From assembly GCF_002849715.1 (NCBI RefSeq), contig NZ_CP018863.1, positions 1,364,001-1,428,000 on the forward strand: 64,000 bases of DNA, given 5' to 3'. Positions 1 through 8,405 of this stretch are shown here, piece after piece (within the stretch, counting starts at the first letter, position 1; each line of letters begins with the position of its first letter). The DNA comes from Arthrobacter crystallopoietes (GTDB lineage Bacteria; Actinomycetota; Actinomycetes; Actinomycetales; Micrococcaceae). A program made the translations under genes and the position numbers. The notes below the pieces were generated by a model, which saw only the letters and a program-made list of their open reading frames with translations, ran no database searches and was not told the DNA's origin.

Positions 1-378
1 GCCATCGGATTCACCTGGATCGGCGCCATGTACTACCTGTGCATCAGCAGCTTCTGGATCCAGAGCGACGGCGGCTTCACCTGGCTGCACGGCCTCTCCG
101 CCTTTACCCTTCTGACCGTTACTCTCGGCCTGGTCAGCGCGACCCGTGGGAAGATCCAAACGCACCGGGGCAACATGATCGGCAGCTACCTCGGCACGGT
201 GATCGCCTTCGTGTTCGCCATCTTGGCGCCGGGGCGGCGGATTCCGCTGCTGTTCTCCGAGCAACCGGCCACCCTGGCCTTCGCCTGCCTGCTGGTCCTG
301 GCGACTTCGGCAGCACTGTTCTTGACGTTCAGGAGCCTGTTCCGGAAGGCGCCGGTGGAGGCAGCGGCGGTCGCTTAA
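1..378 (+). CDS. DUF2306-like membrane protein, C-terminal part
   Basis: The frame is open to the left edge of the window, so the N-terminus is missing. What remains is about 125 residues with three or four hydrophobic segments. A histidine-containing stretch (QTHRGNMIGSY) and a PGRR motif near the C-terminal part resemble the DUF2306 family of predicted membrane proteins, whose function is unknown. A strong hairpin terminator follows 40 bases after the stop. The family call rests on motif memory only. Confidence 0.6.
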   Translation, partial: AIGFTWIGAMYYLCISSFWIQSDGGFTWLHGLSAFTLLTVTLGLVSATRGKIQTHRGNMIGSYLGTVIAFVFAILAPGRRIPLLFSEQPATLAFACLLVLATSAALFLTFRSLFRKAPVEAAAVA

Positions 379-418
379 GGGCCTGAAGCGGGACGCCAAA
401 ACCCGGAAAGAACACCAA

Positions 419-460
419 AACAGCGACGTCGGCACCCGCCCAGGTGCCGACGTCGCTGTT
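419..460. terminator. Bidirectional hairpin terminator
   Basis: A perfect 18-bp inverted repeat (419-436 with 443-460) encloses a 6-base loop. It has AA on the left edge and TT on the right, with further T-rich sequence after it. It lies between two convergent genes and can end transcripts from both sides. Confidence 0.85.
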
Positions 461-474
461 GTGTTTAAGGTGTT

Positions 475-1845
475 TCAGCCCTGCACGTGGGCGTCCGCGA
501 GGTCGAACACCTCGTCGAGGATGGCCAGGCCTGCCTGGAGGTCCTCGGCGTTGATGTTCAGCGGAGGGACCACGTGGATCCGGTTGAAGTTGGCGAACGG
601 CAGCAGCCCGCGGGACTTGCACGCGCCGATCAGCTCGTTCATCTCCGGGCTGGACGCACCGTACGGCGCCAGCGGTTCGCGGGTGGCGCGGTTCTTGACC
701 AGTTCGATCGCCCAGAACATTCCGGTGCCGCGGACCTCGCCGATGCTGGGATGCCGCTCCGCCATGCGGGCCAGTGCCGGCGCCACCACGCTCTCGCCGA
801 GCGAGGCCGCGTTCTCCACCATCGACTCGTCGCGCATGGCGTTGATCGTGGCGACGGCCGCAGCCGAAGCCAGCGGGTGGCCGGAGTAGGTCAGCCCGCC
901 CGGGTAGGGCCGCTGCGCAAACGTGGAGTAGATCTCCTCGGAGATGGCCACGCCGCCCAGCGGAACGTATCCGGAGGTCACACCCTTGGCGAAGGTGAGC
1001 AGGTCCGGCGCCACGTCGAAGTGGTCGATGGCGAACCACTTTCCGGCGCGGCCGAAGCCGGACATGACCTCGTCCGCGATGTAGATGATCCCGTACTTGG
1101 TGGCCAGCTCGCGCACGCCCTGCAGGTAGCCCGGCGGCGGCACCATGATGCCGGCGGTGCCCGGGATGGACTCCAGGATGATCGCGGCGATGTTCGACGC
1201 GCCCTCCAGCTGGATGGCTGTCTCCAGGTGCTCCAGCGCGCGCTGGGATTCCTCCGCTTCGGTGGCCGCGTGGAACTGGCTGCGGTAGAGGAACGGCGCG
1301 TGGAAATGCACCGCGCCCGCGTTGCCGTAGTCATTGGGAATCCGCCGCGGGTCACCGGTGACGTTCACCGCCAGCGCCGTGCCGCCATGGTAGGAGCGGT
1401 ACGCCGAGAGCACCTTGTACTTGCCGGTATGCAGCCGCGCCATCCGGATGGCGTGTTCCACCGCGTCGGCCCCGCCGTTGGTGAAGAAGATCCGGTTCAG
1501 GTCCCCCGGCGTGAGCTCGGCAATCAGTCGGGCGGCCTCCGAGCGCGCGTCGTTGGCGTGCTGCGGCGCAACCGTGCACAGCTTCCCGGCCTGCTCCTGG
1601 ATCGCCGCCACCACCTTGGGGTGCTGGTGGCCGATGTTGGTGTTGACCAGCTGCGAGGAAAAGTCCAGCAGCTTGTTGCCCTCGCCGTCCCACACGTAAC
1701 TGCCGTCCGCCCGCGTGATGACCATGGGCTTGAGCTGCTCCTGCGCGGACCAGGAATGGAACACGTGCTTGCGGTCCAGCTCATACGCCCGCTTGGCCGA
1801 GGCCAGCTCCGCCTCGGTGAGCGGGGAATCGGTGGTGATGCTCAT
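475..1845 (-). CDS. Class III aminotransferase (PLP)
   Basis: A 456-residue PLP-dependent class III (omega) aminotransferase. Visible features are the FTNGGADAVE phosphate-binding segment (about residues 121-130), Asp258 in IADEVMSGFGR and the Schiff-base Lys287 in TFAKGVTSGYVP. It should move an amino group from an omega-amino acid or amine to an acceptor, leaving a semialdehyde. It lies just downstream of mmsA on the same strand, with a 27-base gap, so the pair can act in sequence: transamination of beta-alanine, beta-aminoisobutyrate or a similar substrate, then CoA-acylating oxidation of the semialdehyde. The divergent PucR regulator probably controls both. The substrate is inferred. Confidence 0.88.
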   Translation of the reverse strand: MSITTDSPLTEAELASAKRAYELDRKHVFHSWSAQEQLKPMVITRADGSYVWDGEGNKLLDFSSQLVNTNIGHQHPKVVAAIQEQAGKLCTVAPQHANDARSEAARLIAELTPGDLNRIFFTNGGADAVEHAIRMARLHTGKYKVLSAYRSYHGGTALAVNVTGDPRRIPNDYGNAGAVHFHAPFLYRSQFHAATEAEESQRALEHLETAIQLEGASNIAAIILESIPGTAGIMVPPPGYLQGVRELATKYGIIYIADEVMSGFGRAGKWFAIDHFDVAPDLLTFAKGVTSGYVPLGGVAISEEIYSTFAQRPYPGGLTYSGHPLASAAAVATINAMRDESMVENAASLGESVVAPALARMAERHPSIGEVRGTGMFWAIELVKNRATREPLAPYGASSPEMNELIGACKSRGLLPFANFNRIHVVPPLNINAEDLQAGLAILDEVFDLADAHVQG

Positions 1846-1872
1846 GCTGCGCTCCTTAACAACGACGCCGGG

Positions 1873-3366
1873 TCAAGAGTTCTGCGGGAAGCCAAGGTTG
1901 ATACCGCCGTGGCTGGGATCCAGCCAGCGGGAGGTGACCACCTTGCCGCGGGTGAAGAAGTGCACGCCTTCGGCTCCGTGGGCGTGGCTGTCGCCGAAGA
2001 GCGAGTTCTTCCAGCCGCCGAAGGAGTAGTACGCCATGGGCACCGGGATGGGCACGTTGATGCCGACCATGCCGACCTCGATCTCGTTCTCGAAGCGGCG
2101 GGCGGCCCCGCCGTCGTTCGTGAAAATCGCGGTGCCGTTGCCGTACGGGTTGGCGTTGATCAGCTGCAGGCCCTCGTCGTAGCTGGGCACGCGGACCACG
2201 GAGAGGACCGGGCCGAAAATCTCGTCGGTGTAGATGGACATGTCCGGCGTGACGTTATCGAACAGGGTGGGCGCGAGGAAGAATCCGTCGCCCTCGGCGT
2301 CCGGAGTCACGTTGCGGCCGTCGAGGACCATGGTGGCGCCGGCGGCCTCGCCGGCATTGATGTAGCCAGCGACTTTCTCGCGGTGCGCGGCGGTGACCAG
2401 CGGGCCCATGTCCGTGCCGCGGGTGCCGTCGCCGATCCGCAGCGTGCGGGTGCGTTCGGCGATCTTGGCGACGAGTTCGTCCGCGATGGACTCGACGGCG
2501 ACGATGGCGGAGATCGCCATGCAGCGCTCACCGGCGGCACCGTACCCGGCGTTGACCGCGGCGTCAGCCGCCAGGTCCAGATCCGCATCGGGCAGGACCA
2601 GCATGTGGTTCTTCGCCCCGCCCAGGGCCTGCACGCGCTTCCCGGTGGCGGTGCCCTGCTGGTAGACGTACTGCGCGATGGGCGTGGAGCCAACAAACGA
2701 GACGGACTTGATGTCCTCGTGCTGCAGCAGCGTGTCCACGGCTTCCTTGTCTCCGTGGACCACGTTGAAGACGCCATCGGGCAGGCCGGCTTCCTTCCAC
2801 AGTTCGGCCATCCAGTTCGCCGCCGTGGGATCCTTTTCGCTGGGCTTGAGGACCACGGTGTTGCCGGATGCGATGGCCACCGGGAAGAACCACATCGGCA
2901 CCATGGCCGGGAAGTTGAACGGGGAGATGATCGCGGCCGGGCCCACGGGCTGGCGGACGGAGTGGACGTCCACCTTGGTGGAGGCGTTCTCGGTGTAGCC
3001 GCCCTTGAGCAGGTGCGGGATGCCGCAGGCGAACTCCACCACCTCCTGGCCGCGGGAAATCTCGCCGAGCGCGTCGTCGAGGACCTTGCCGTGCTCGGCG
3101 GTGATGATCGCGGCCAATTCGGGCTTGCGGGCGTTCAGCAGCTCGCGGAAGCGGAAGAGGATCTGCACGCGCTTGGCCAACGAGGTGTCGCGCCAGAGCG
3201 GGAACGCCGCCGTCGCCGCTGCCACCGCATCGTTCACCGTGGCGGCGCTGGCCAGAGCCACCTGCGAGGTCACCTTGCCGGTGGCGGGGTTGGTCACGTC
3301 GGAAAGGCGCGATCCGGTGGCCGGTGCGGTCTCGGCGCCGTTGATCCAGTGCTGAATGGTCTTCAT
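1873..3366 (-). CDS. mmsA: Methylmalonate-semialdehyde dehydrogenase, CoA-acylating
   Basis: A 497-residue aldehyde dehydrogenase of the MmsA type. The catalytic Cys282 sits in AAGERCMA, the form typical of MmsA, Lys174 is in VVLKPSE and an SPFNFPAM segment lies near residue 150. The family oxidises (methyl)malonate semialdehyde with NAD and CoA to propionyl- or acetyl-CoA, releasing CO2. It is the promoter-proximal gene of the leftward mmsA-aminotransferase unit and is divergent from the PucR gene across a 134-bp intergenic region with repeated regulatory sites. Length and motifs are normal. Confidence 0.93.
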   Translation of the reverse strand: MKTIQHWINGAETAPATGSRLSDVTNPATGKVTSQVALASAATVNDAVAAATAAFPLWRDTSLAKRVQILFRFRELLNARKPELAAIITAEHGKVLDDALGEISRGQEVVEFACGIPHLLKGGYTENASTKVDVHSVRQPVGPAAIISPFNFPAMVPMWFFPVAIASGNTVVLKPSEKDPTAANWMAELWKEAGLPDGVFNVVHGDKEAVDTLLQHEDIKSVSFVGSTPIAQYVYQQGTATGKRVQALGGAKNHMLVLPDADLDLAADAAVNAGYGAAGERCMAISAIVAVESIADELVAKIAERTRTLRIGDGTRGTDMGPLVTAAHREKVAGYINAGEAAGATMVLDGRNVTPDAEGDGFFLAPTLFDNVTPDMSIYTDEIFGPVLSVVRVPSYDEGLQLINANPYGNGTAIFTNDGGAARRFENEIEVGMVGINVPIPVPMAYYSFGGWKNSLFGDSHAHGAEGVHFFTRGKVVTSRWLDPSHGGINLGFPQNS

Positions 3367-3459
3367 GGGACTCCTTGGGAAACGTGTTGTGGGCGTGCCC
3401 GGGCAAGCGCCGGCGTCGTGGTTTCATCCTGCCCCCACCGGGCACCCCTGTGGAAGGAG

Positions 3460-3500
3460 CACTGTGTAATCCGTTCTCCTTCGAGCTATACACTGTGTAA
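3460..3500. promoter_or_regulatory. Putative PucR operator: two direct CACTGTGTAA boxes
   Basis: CACTGTGTAA occurs at 3460-3469 and again at 3491-3500, 31 bp apart (about three helical turns), in the divergent region between mmsA and the PucR gene. The right copy is the core of the palindrome TACACTGTGTA (3489-3499). The same bases give a possible -10 box (TACACT, 3489-3494), so binding there could block transcription. Assignment to PucR is inferred from position. Confidence 0.6.
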
Positions 3501-5108
3501 ATGGTGTTAACCGTTGCCGACGTCCTGCAGTTGCCCGTGGTCAAGGCCGGGGAACCGGAAATCCTTGCCGGCGCGGACAGGCTGGGCGAAGCAGTCCGCT
3601 GGGTCCACGTCGCCGAGCTGAAGGAGCTATCCGGCCTGCTCGAAGGCGGGGAGCTAGTGCTGACCACCGGCCTGGCCTTCCAGGACTCCGCCAACGAGGC
3701 GGCCGAATTCCTCCGCGGGCTCGAGACCGCGGGAGCCGCCGGCGTCGTCGTCGAAATCACCAGCGTGCGGCAGAAAGCGGCGCAGGCACTGCGCGAAGCC
3801 GCCCGCGACATCGGCCTGCCCGTGGTCCTGCTGAGCCGGAAGGTGCGGTTTGTTGAGGTGACCGAGGTGGTGCACCGCAAGCTGGTCGCCACGCAGTTGG
3901 AGCAAGTGGAAAAGGCCCGCCGCGTGCACGAGGTCTTCACCCAGCTCAGCCTCGAAAGCGCGGGCGCGGAGGAGATTGTCGCCCGCACCGCGGAGCTGCT
4001 CGGCGCGCCGGTGGTGCTCGAGGACGCGTCCCACCTGGTCCTGGCTTTCGACGCCGCCGGCTTGCCCACCATGGACGTGCTGCGCGATTGGGAAGCCCGC
4101 TCGCGGCTGGTGCACTACCGGGAGGAGACGGTCCGCTCCGGCAGCGAGCGCTGGCTGCAGACGCCGGCGGGGATCCGGGGGCACCGGTGGGGCCGTCTGG
4201 TGGTTCCCGTGCTGCAGGAAACTAACGACGACGACGCCGAATCCGCCATGGTGCTCGAGCGCGCCGGCCAGGCGCTGTCCATCAACCGGATGGCAGAGCG
4301 CGACCAGCTGGAACTCGCGCATCAGGCGCGCGCCGGCCTGGTACACGAACTCCGCCGGCCCGGCTCCCTGACGGAGTCCGAGGCACTCGCCCGCAGCGCC
4401 GCCATGGGCCTGCAGCCGGCGCCACTCTACGTGCCGGTGGTCTTCCGGCTGGACCGGCTTCCCGGCGAGGAACCCATCGGCACGCAGCGGCGCGAACGGG
4501 CCCTGCTGGACCTGCTGCACCGGGTGATGGCAAGCTCGCGCACCACCGCCCTGGCCGCCAGCCTGCAGGCCGGCTCCATCGCGCTGCTGCTGCCGGTTCC
4601 CGCGAAACAACTGGCCGATCCGATGCTGGAGCGCATCTCCGGCGAGGCCGCCGAGTCCTCCGGCGAGCTGGGCTGGACCGTCGGCGTGGGCCGCGGCCGC
4701 GCCGAACTGCTCGCCGCTGCCGCCGCCGGGCTGGACGAAGCCGCGCAGGTTGCCGAGGCCGCCAGCACGCTGACCAAGGGCGCCAAACGCTTCTACCGCT
4801 CCGGCGACGTCCGGCTCCGCGGCCTGCTCTGGCTGCTGCACGAGGACCAGCGCGTGCAGACGTTCGTGGAGTCGGAACTCGGTGAACTTCTGGCGAACGA
4901 CGACGGCGCCGGGCTCGACCTGCTGGAGCGGTACCTGGAAAGCGGCGGCAACAAGGCGCAGCTCGCGCGGACCGGCTACCTCAGCAGGCCCACCCTCTAC
5001 GCCCGCCTGGCCAAACTCGAAACCCAGCTCGGCGTCCGGCTGGACGACGCGGAATCACGCACCTCCCTCCATGTGGCCGTGCTGCTGCACAAGCTGCTCA
5101 ACCGCTGA
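3501..5108 (+). CDS. PucR-family transcriptional regulator
   Basis: A 535-residue regulator. The N-terminal PucR domain begins almost at once (TVADVLQLPVVKAGEPEILAG) and includes LKELSGLLEGGELVLTTG. The middle is GGDEF/CdaR-like, and the C-terminus carries the PucR helix-turn-helix (GNKAQLARTGYLSRPTLYARLAKLE). Family members control purine, amino-acid and nitrogen catabolism. It is divergent from mmsA and the aminotransferase, its likely targets. No ribosome site precedes the ATG, and a possible -10 box ends 6 bases before it, so the message may be leaderless. GTG at 3504 is an alternative start. Confidence 0.9.
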   Translation: MVLTVADVLQLPVVKAGEPEILAGADRLGEAVRWVHVAELKELSGLLEGGELVLTTGLAFQDSANEAAEFLRGLETAGAAGVVVEITSVRQKAAQALREAARDIGLPVVLLSRKVRFVEVTEVVHRKLVATQLEQVEKARRVHEVFTQLSLESAGAEEIVARTAELLGAPVVLEDASHLVLAFDAAGLPTMDVLRDWEARSRLVHYREETVRSGSERWLQTPAGIRGHRWGRLVVPVLQETNDDDAESAMVLERAGQALSINRMAERDQLELAHQARAGLVHELRRPGSLTESEALARSAAMGLQPAPLYVPVVFRLDRLPGEEPIGTQRRERALLDLLHRVMASSRTTALAASLQAGSIALLLPVPAKQLADPMLERISGEAAESSGELGWTVGVGRGRAELLAAAAAGLDEAAQVAEAASTLTKGAKRFYRSGDVRLRGLLWLLHEDQRVQTFVESELGELLANDDGAGLDLLERYLESGGNKAQLARTGYLSRPTLYARLAKLETQLGVRLDDAESRTSLHVAVLLHKLLNR

Positions 5109-5110
5109 CC

Positions 5111-5153
5111 ATACCTAGCACTGCTATGGTTGATGCATTGCAGTTCTAGGTAT
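5111..5153. promoter_or_regulatory. PadR operator: 18-bp imperfect inverted repeat
   Basis: Two 18-bp arms (5111-5128 and 5136-5153), separated by 7 bases, match as an inverted repeat with two mismatches. Each arm begins ATACCTAG on its own strand. The site lies directly in front of the PadR gene, and its right edge touches the ribosome site, which suits autorepression. PadR sites of the form ATAC...GTAT are known; the contact with this protein is inferred. Confidence 0.75.
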
Positions 5154-5163
5154 GGGAGGCGCC

Positions 5164-5526
5164 GTGCGCATCGATAAGGACTTGGTCGCCGCTTCGGCCA
5201 CCCCGCTCGTGCTGGGAATATTGACGGAGGGTGATCTGTACGGCTACGCGATCATCAAGCGCGTGAGCGAGCTGTCCGGCGGCGGCATGCAGTGGACCGA
5301 CGGGATGCTCTACCCGCTGCTGCACCGGCTCGAGCGGCTCGGCTACGTGTCGTCGTCCTGGGGAACCTCCGAAGCCGGACGACGGCGCAAGCACTACGCC
5401 ATCACCCCGACGGGCCGGGAAGCCCTCGCGGACCGGCAGGAGCAGTGGACCGTCGTGGCGGATGCGCTGCGGCAGGTGTGGCAGAGTGCGCAGCGGCCGC
5501 CCGCCGTGATCGAAGGGTGGGCATGA
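5164..5526 (+). CDS. PadR-family transcriptional regulator
   Basis: About 120 residues with the PadR winged helix: LVLGILTEGDLYGYAIIKRV, then WTDGMLYPLLHRLERLGYVSS, then a GRRRKHYAITPTGREAL wing. I chose GTG 5164 because GGGAGG (5154-5159) sits 4 bases before it. The ATG at 5152 would lie inside the operator and has no ribosome site. The stop overlaps the ATG of the next gene (ATGA), so the two are translationally coupled. PadR proteins paired with a membrane protein usually repress their own operon. Confidence 0.88.
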   Translation: MRIDKDLVAASATPLVLGILTEGDLYGYAIIKRVSELSGGGMQWTDGMLYPLLHRLERLGYVSSSWGTSEAGRRRKHYAITPTGREALADRQEQWTVVADALRQVWQSAQRPPAVIEGWA

Positions 5527-6875
5527 TGGAGCAGCACGTGGAACTCGAGGCCCAGATCGGCCGGTGGCGCGGCTACGTCCAGCGGCGCCAGGCCATCTCC
5601 CCCGCCGACATCGACGAACTTGAGGACCACCTCCGCGAGCAGATCGCGGACCGGCAGGCCACCGGGCTCGACGACGAAGAGGCGTTCCTCGTCGCGATCA
5701 AGCGGCTGGGCAACCTGGACGCCGTCTTGCGCGAGTTCGCCCGCGAGCACTCCGACCGGCTGTGGAAGCAGCTGGTCCTGGTGCCGGAAGATTCCGACGG
5801 CGCCGGCACTCCCCCGTGGCGCGAACTCGCCGTCGTGCTTGCACTTGCCGTGGGGGCAGGCCTGGCGGTCAAGATCGGAACCATCTGGCTGGACGACGAG
5901 GCCGTGCTGGCACGCAACCTCGGCCTGCTCGTCTTCCCGTTCCTCGGCGCCTACTTCGCGTGGAAGCGCCGGCTCACCGCGTCCGTGGCGGCGATGCTGC
6001 TGATCCCGTTCGCCGCGCTGGCGGTGGTGCTCAATGTCTACCCGTTCGTCCCGGGCGGTTCCACCGAGGTGCTCGCCATCCTGCACGCCCCGGTTATCCT
6101 GTGGCTGCTGGCCGGGGTCGCGTACATCGGAGGCAGGTGGCGCTCCGACAACCGCCGCATGGACTTCGTCCGGTTCACCGGTGAGCTCGCCATCTACTTC
6201 ACGCTCCTGGCCCTCGGCGGCGCCGTCCTGGTCGGGCTCACCTTCGGCGCCCTCAGCGTTGTCGGCATCGACCTCGAACCGGTGATGGAGGACTGGATCA
6301 TGCCGTTCGCCGTCCCCGGGGCGCTTGTCGTCGCCGCGTGGCTCGTCGAAGCCAAGCAGAACGTCGTCGAGAACATCGCCCCCGTCCTCACCCGCGTCTT
6401 CACGCCCTTGACCATCGTCATGCTGCTGACCCTGCTGGCCGTCTTCACTGCCGCCGGCGGCCTTGTCGACGTCGACCGAGAGCTGCTCATCCTGATGAAC
6501 GCGATCCTCGTGCTGGTCCTGTGCCTGCTGCTCTACGCGATTTCCGCCCGCGACTCGCTGGCACAGCCGGGCCTGTTCGACGCCCTGCAGCTGGTCCTCG
6601 TCATCGCGGCCCTAGCCGTCGACGCGGTGATGCTGACCGCCATGCTAACCCGCATCGCCGAATTCGGCTTCAGCCCCAACAAGATCGCCGCGCTCGGCCT
6701 CAACCTCCTGTTGCTGGTGCACCTGCTCCGGGCGGCCTGGCTCACCGTCGGGTTCCTCCGCGGGCGCCGTCCGTTCGGCGCGCTCGAGCGCTGGCAGACA
6801 CGCTACCTGCCCATCTACGGTGCCTGGGCCGCCGTCGTCATCCTGGCCTTCCCGCCCGTCTTCGGCTTCGCCTGA
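5523..6875 (+). CDS. Multi-span membrane protein with permease-prefix domain
   Basis: About 450 residues. A soluble N-terminal section (roughly residues 1-85) has the permease-prefix pattern: ELEDHLREQIADRQATGLDDEEAFLVAIKRLGNLDAVLREFAREH in outline. About ten hydrophobic segments follow. It overlaps the PadR stop by 4 bases. PadR plus permease-prefix operons are common in actinobacteria, and the membrane partner may sense or export a compound. No transporter family is recognisable, so no substrate is proposed. Confidence 0.8.
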   Translation: MMEQHVELEAQIGRWRGYVQRRQAISPADIDELEDHLREQIADRQATGLDDEEAFLVAIKRLGNLDAVLREFAREHSDRLWKQLVLVPEDSDGAGTPPWRELAVVLALAVGAGLAVKIGTIWLDDEAVLARNLGLLVFPFLGAYFAWKRRLTASVAAMLLIPFAALAVVLNVYPFVPGGSTEVLAILHAPVILWLLAGVAYIGGRWRSDNRRMDFVRFTGELAIYFTLLALGGAVLVGLTFGALSVVGIDLEPVMEDWIMPFAVPGALVVAAWLVEAKQNVVENIAPVLTRVFTPLTIVMLLTLLAVFTAAGGLVDVDRELLILMNAILVLVLCLLLYAISARDSLAQPGLFDALQLVLVIAALAVDAVMLTAMLTRIAEFGFSPNKIAALGLNLLLLVHLLRAAWLTVGFLRGRRPFGALERWQTRYLPIYGAWAAVVILAFPPVFGFA

Positions 6876-7004
6876 TCGGCACAAGCCTCGTTAAGTCCTC
6901 GCCTCGGGGTCCGGGATCGGAACCGGACAGTATTCTTGGATCCGGGGCGGGGACAAGGAAGAATCCGCTTGGCCCGTGCACAACGATAAGGAAGCGGAAG
7001 CGTC

Positions 7005-7907
7005 GTGGAACTTAGGTGGATCGAGGCTTTCATCGCCGTTGCCGAGGAACTGCATTTCGGCCGCGCGGCGGAACGTTTGCGGATGGCCCAGTCGCCGTTG
7101 AGCCAGACCATCAGGAAGCTGGAAAGGCATCTGGGCGTCGACCTCTTCGAGCGCAATACCCGGACAGTCGCGTTGACCAGTGCAGGGCATTCATTCCTCC
7201 CGCATGCACGCCGGATCCTGGAGGAAATGGACTTAGCCCGGAGGTCTGCACAGACGGCCGGCGAGCACGTCTATGGCCGGGTCCACATCGGGTTCTCCGG
7301 CGCACTGAATCACAAGACACTGCCCCCGCTGACCCGCGCATTGCGGCAGCGCTATCCGGACGTGGACCTAACGCTGACCGGAGGACTGCTGACACAGGCA
7401 GCCCTGAACCAACTTACGGTCGGCGCCCTCGACCTGTGTTTTATCGGCCTGCCCGTAAGCACGGCCAAGGTCGCCACGCGGCTGATCGCCGTAGAACCGC
7501 TTGGCGCAACCTTGCCCCTTGACCACCCGCTGGCGCAGCAGGAATCCATCGATTTGGCCGACCTATCCGACGACAGCTGGGTCACCATGCCCGCACGGCA
7601 CGGATCATCAGTGCGCGAGGCACTCTTCGCTGCCTGCACCACAGCGGGTTTCCGGCCGCGGGTAGCCCAGGAAATCGCCGATCCGTATACAGCCCTCTCG
7701 CTGGTGGCCGGCGGCGTCGGCGTGAGCCTCATGCCAGTTGCGGTGGCAGACATCATGCCGGCCGGAACGGTGTACGTTCCACTGTCCCGGCCGTCCCCCA
7801 CTCCTACGATCGCTTCCGGCATCGCCTGGAATCCGGAGAACGCTTCAGCCGCGCTGGCGGCCGTCCTGCAAACGGCGGACGAAGTGTTGCCCACTCCCGA
7901 TCGCTGA
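7005..7907 (+). CDS. LysR-family transcriptional regulator
   Basis: A 300-residue LysR regulator. The N-terminal winged helix is clear (LRWIEAFIAVAEELHFGRAAERL..SQTIRKLERHLGVDLFERNTRTVALTSAG), followed by a periplasmic-binding-type effector domain. It starts at GTG with an AAGGAAGCGGAAG-like purine stretch upstream. It is transcribed in the same direction as the catabolic genes that follow, not divergently as is typical, with a 166-bp gap before them. It probably activates the YCII-dehydrogenase-transporter genes. Confidence 0.9.
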   Translation: MELRWIEAFIAVAEELHFGRAAERLRMAQSPLSQTIRKLERHLGVDLFERNTRTVALTSAGHSFLPHARRILEEMDLARRSAQTAGEHVYGRVHIGFSGALNHKTLPPLTRALRQRYPDVDLTLTGGLLTQAALNQLTVGALDLCFIGLPVSTAKVATRLIAVEPLGATLPLDHPLAQQESIDLADLSDDSWVTMPARHGSSVREALFAACTTAGFRPRVAQEIADPYTALSLVAGGVGVSLMPVAVADIMPAGTVYVPLSRPSPTPTIASGIAWNPENASAALAAVLQTADEVLPTPDR

Positions 7908-8073
7908 AATCCTCCTCGTCATGCCAGATTATGCTGATTTCCTACATGGCGCATGACTTTTTTAGTGTTGGACAAGACATAATCGCTGCTGTCAGATTGA
8001 TCTACATCACATTTGAGGCCGCGGGCGGGTCGAAAGCCCTCCCCGCGGACCACGAGAAAAGGATCAGTCACTC

Positions 8074-8364
8074 ATGGCAACTTTTGCAGTCACCTACACC
8101 TACAGCGACGCCACCACCGCAGGCCGGGACGAACACCGTCCCCGCCACGTCGAGTTCCTCAAATCTGTCTTTGAAGAAGGATTGCTGGTCAAGAGCGGCC
8201 CCTTCGGTCCGGAGGAAGCGCCCGGCGCCCTGCTGATCATCAAGGGCGAGAACAAGGTCGAGGTCGAGACTCTGATGAACCGGGATCCGTTCCACCAGAA
8301 CAACCTGATCGACCAGCGCGAGATACGCCAGTGGAACATTTTCTTCGGCGCAGACCAGAACTGA
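8074..8364 (+). CDS. YCII-domain protein
   Basis: A 96-residue single-domain protein of the YciI-like ferredoxin fold, with EHRPRHVEFLKSVFEEGLLVKSGPF, GALLIIKG and NRDPFHQNNLI. Some characterised relatives catalyse elimination reactions on hydroxylated ring compounds, while many have no known role. It has a good ribosome site (AAAAGGATC) and is first in a run with the Zn-dehydrogenase, FAD dehydrogenase and transporter. A role on a ring-like intermediate is a guess from context. Confidence 0.8.
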   Translation: MATFAVTYTYSDATTAGRDEHRPRHVEFLKSVFEEGLLVKSGPFGPEEAPGALLIIKGENKVEVETLMNRDPFHQNNLIDQREIRQWNIFFGADQN

Positions 8365-8405
8365 ATTCCGCCACACTGGCACCGGCATCCAAAGGACGAG
8401 ACACC

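Noticed and set aside
487..3510. A very long open frame opposite mmsA and the aminotransferase
   Set aside because: Its product is low-complexity (Gly, Val, Asp, His, Arg) with no family pattern. It is a GC-rich shadow of two well-supported genes; similar shadows at 11771-13522, 15943-17829, 19889-21523 and 32810-34282 were dropped too.
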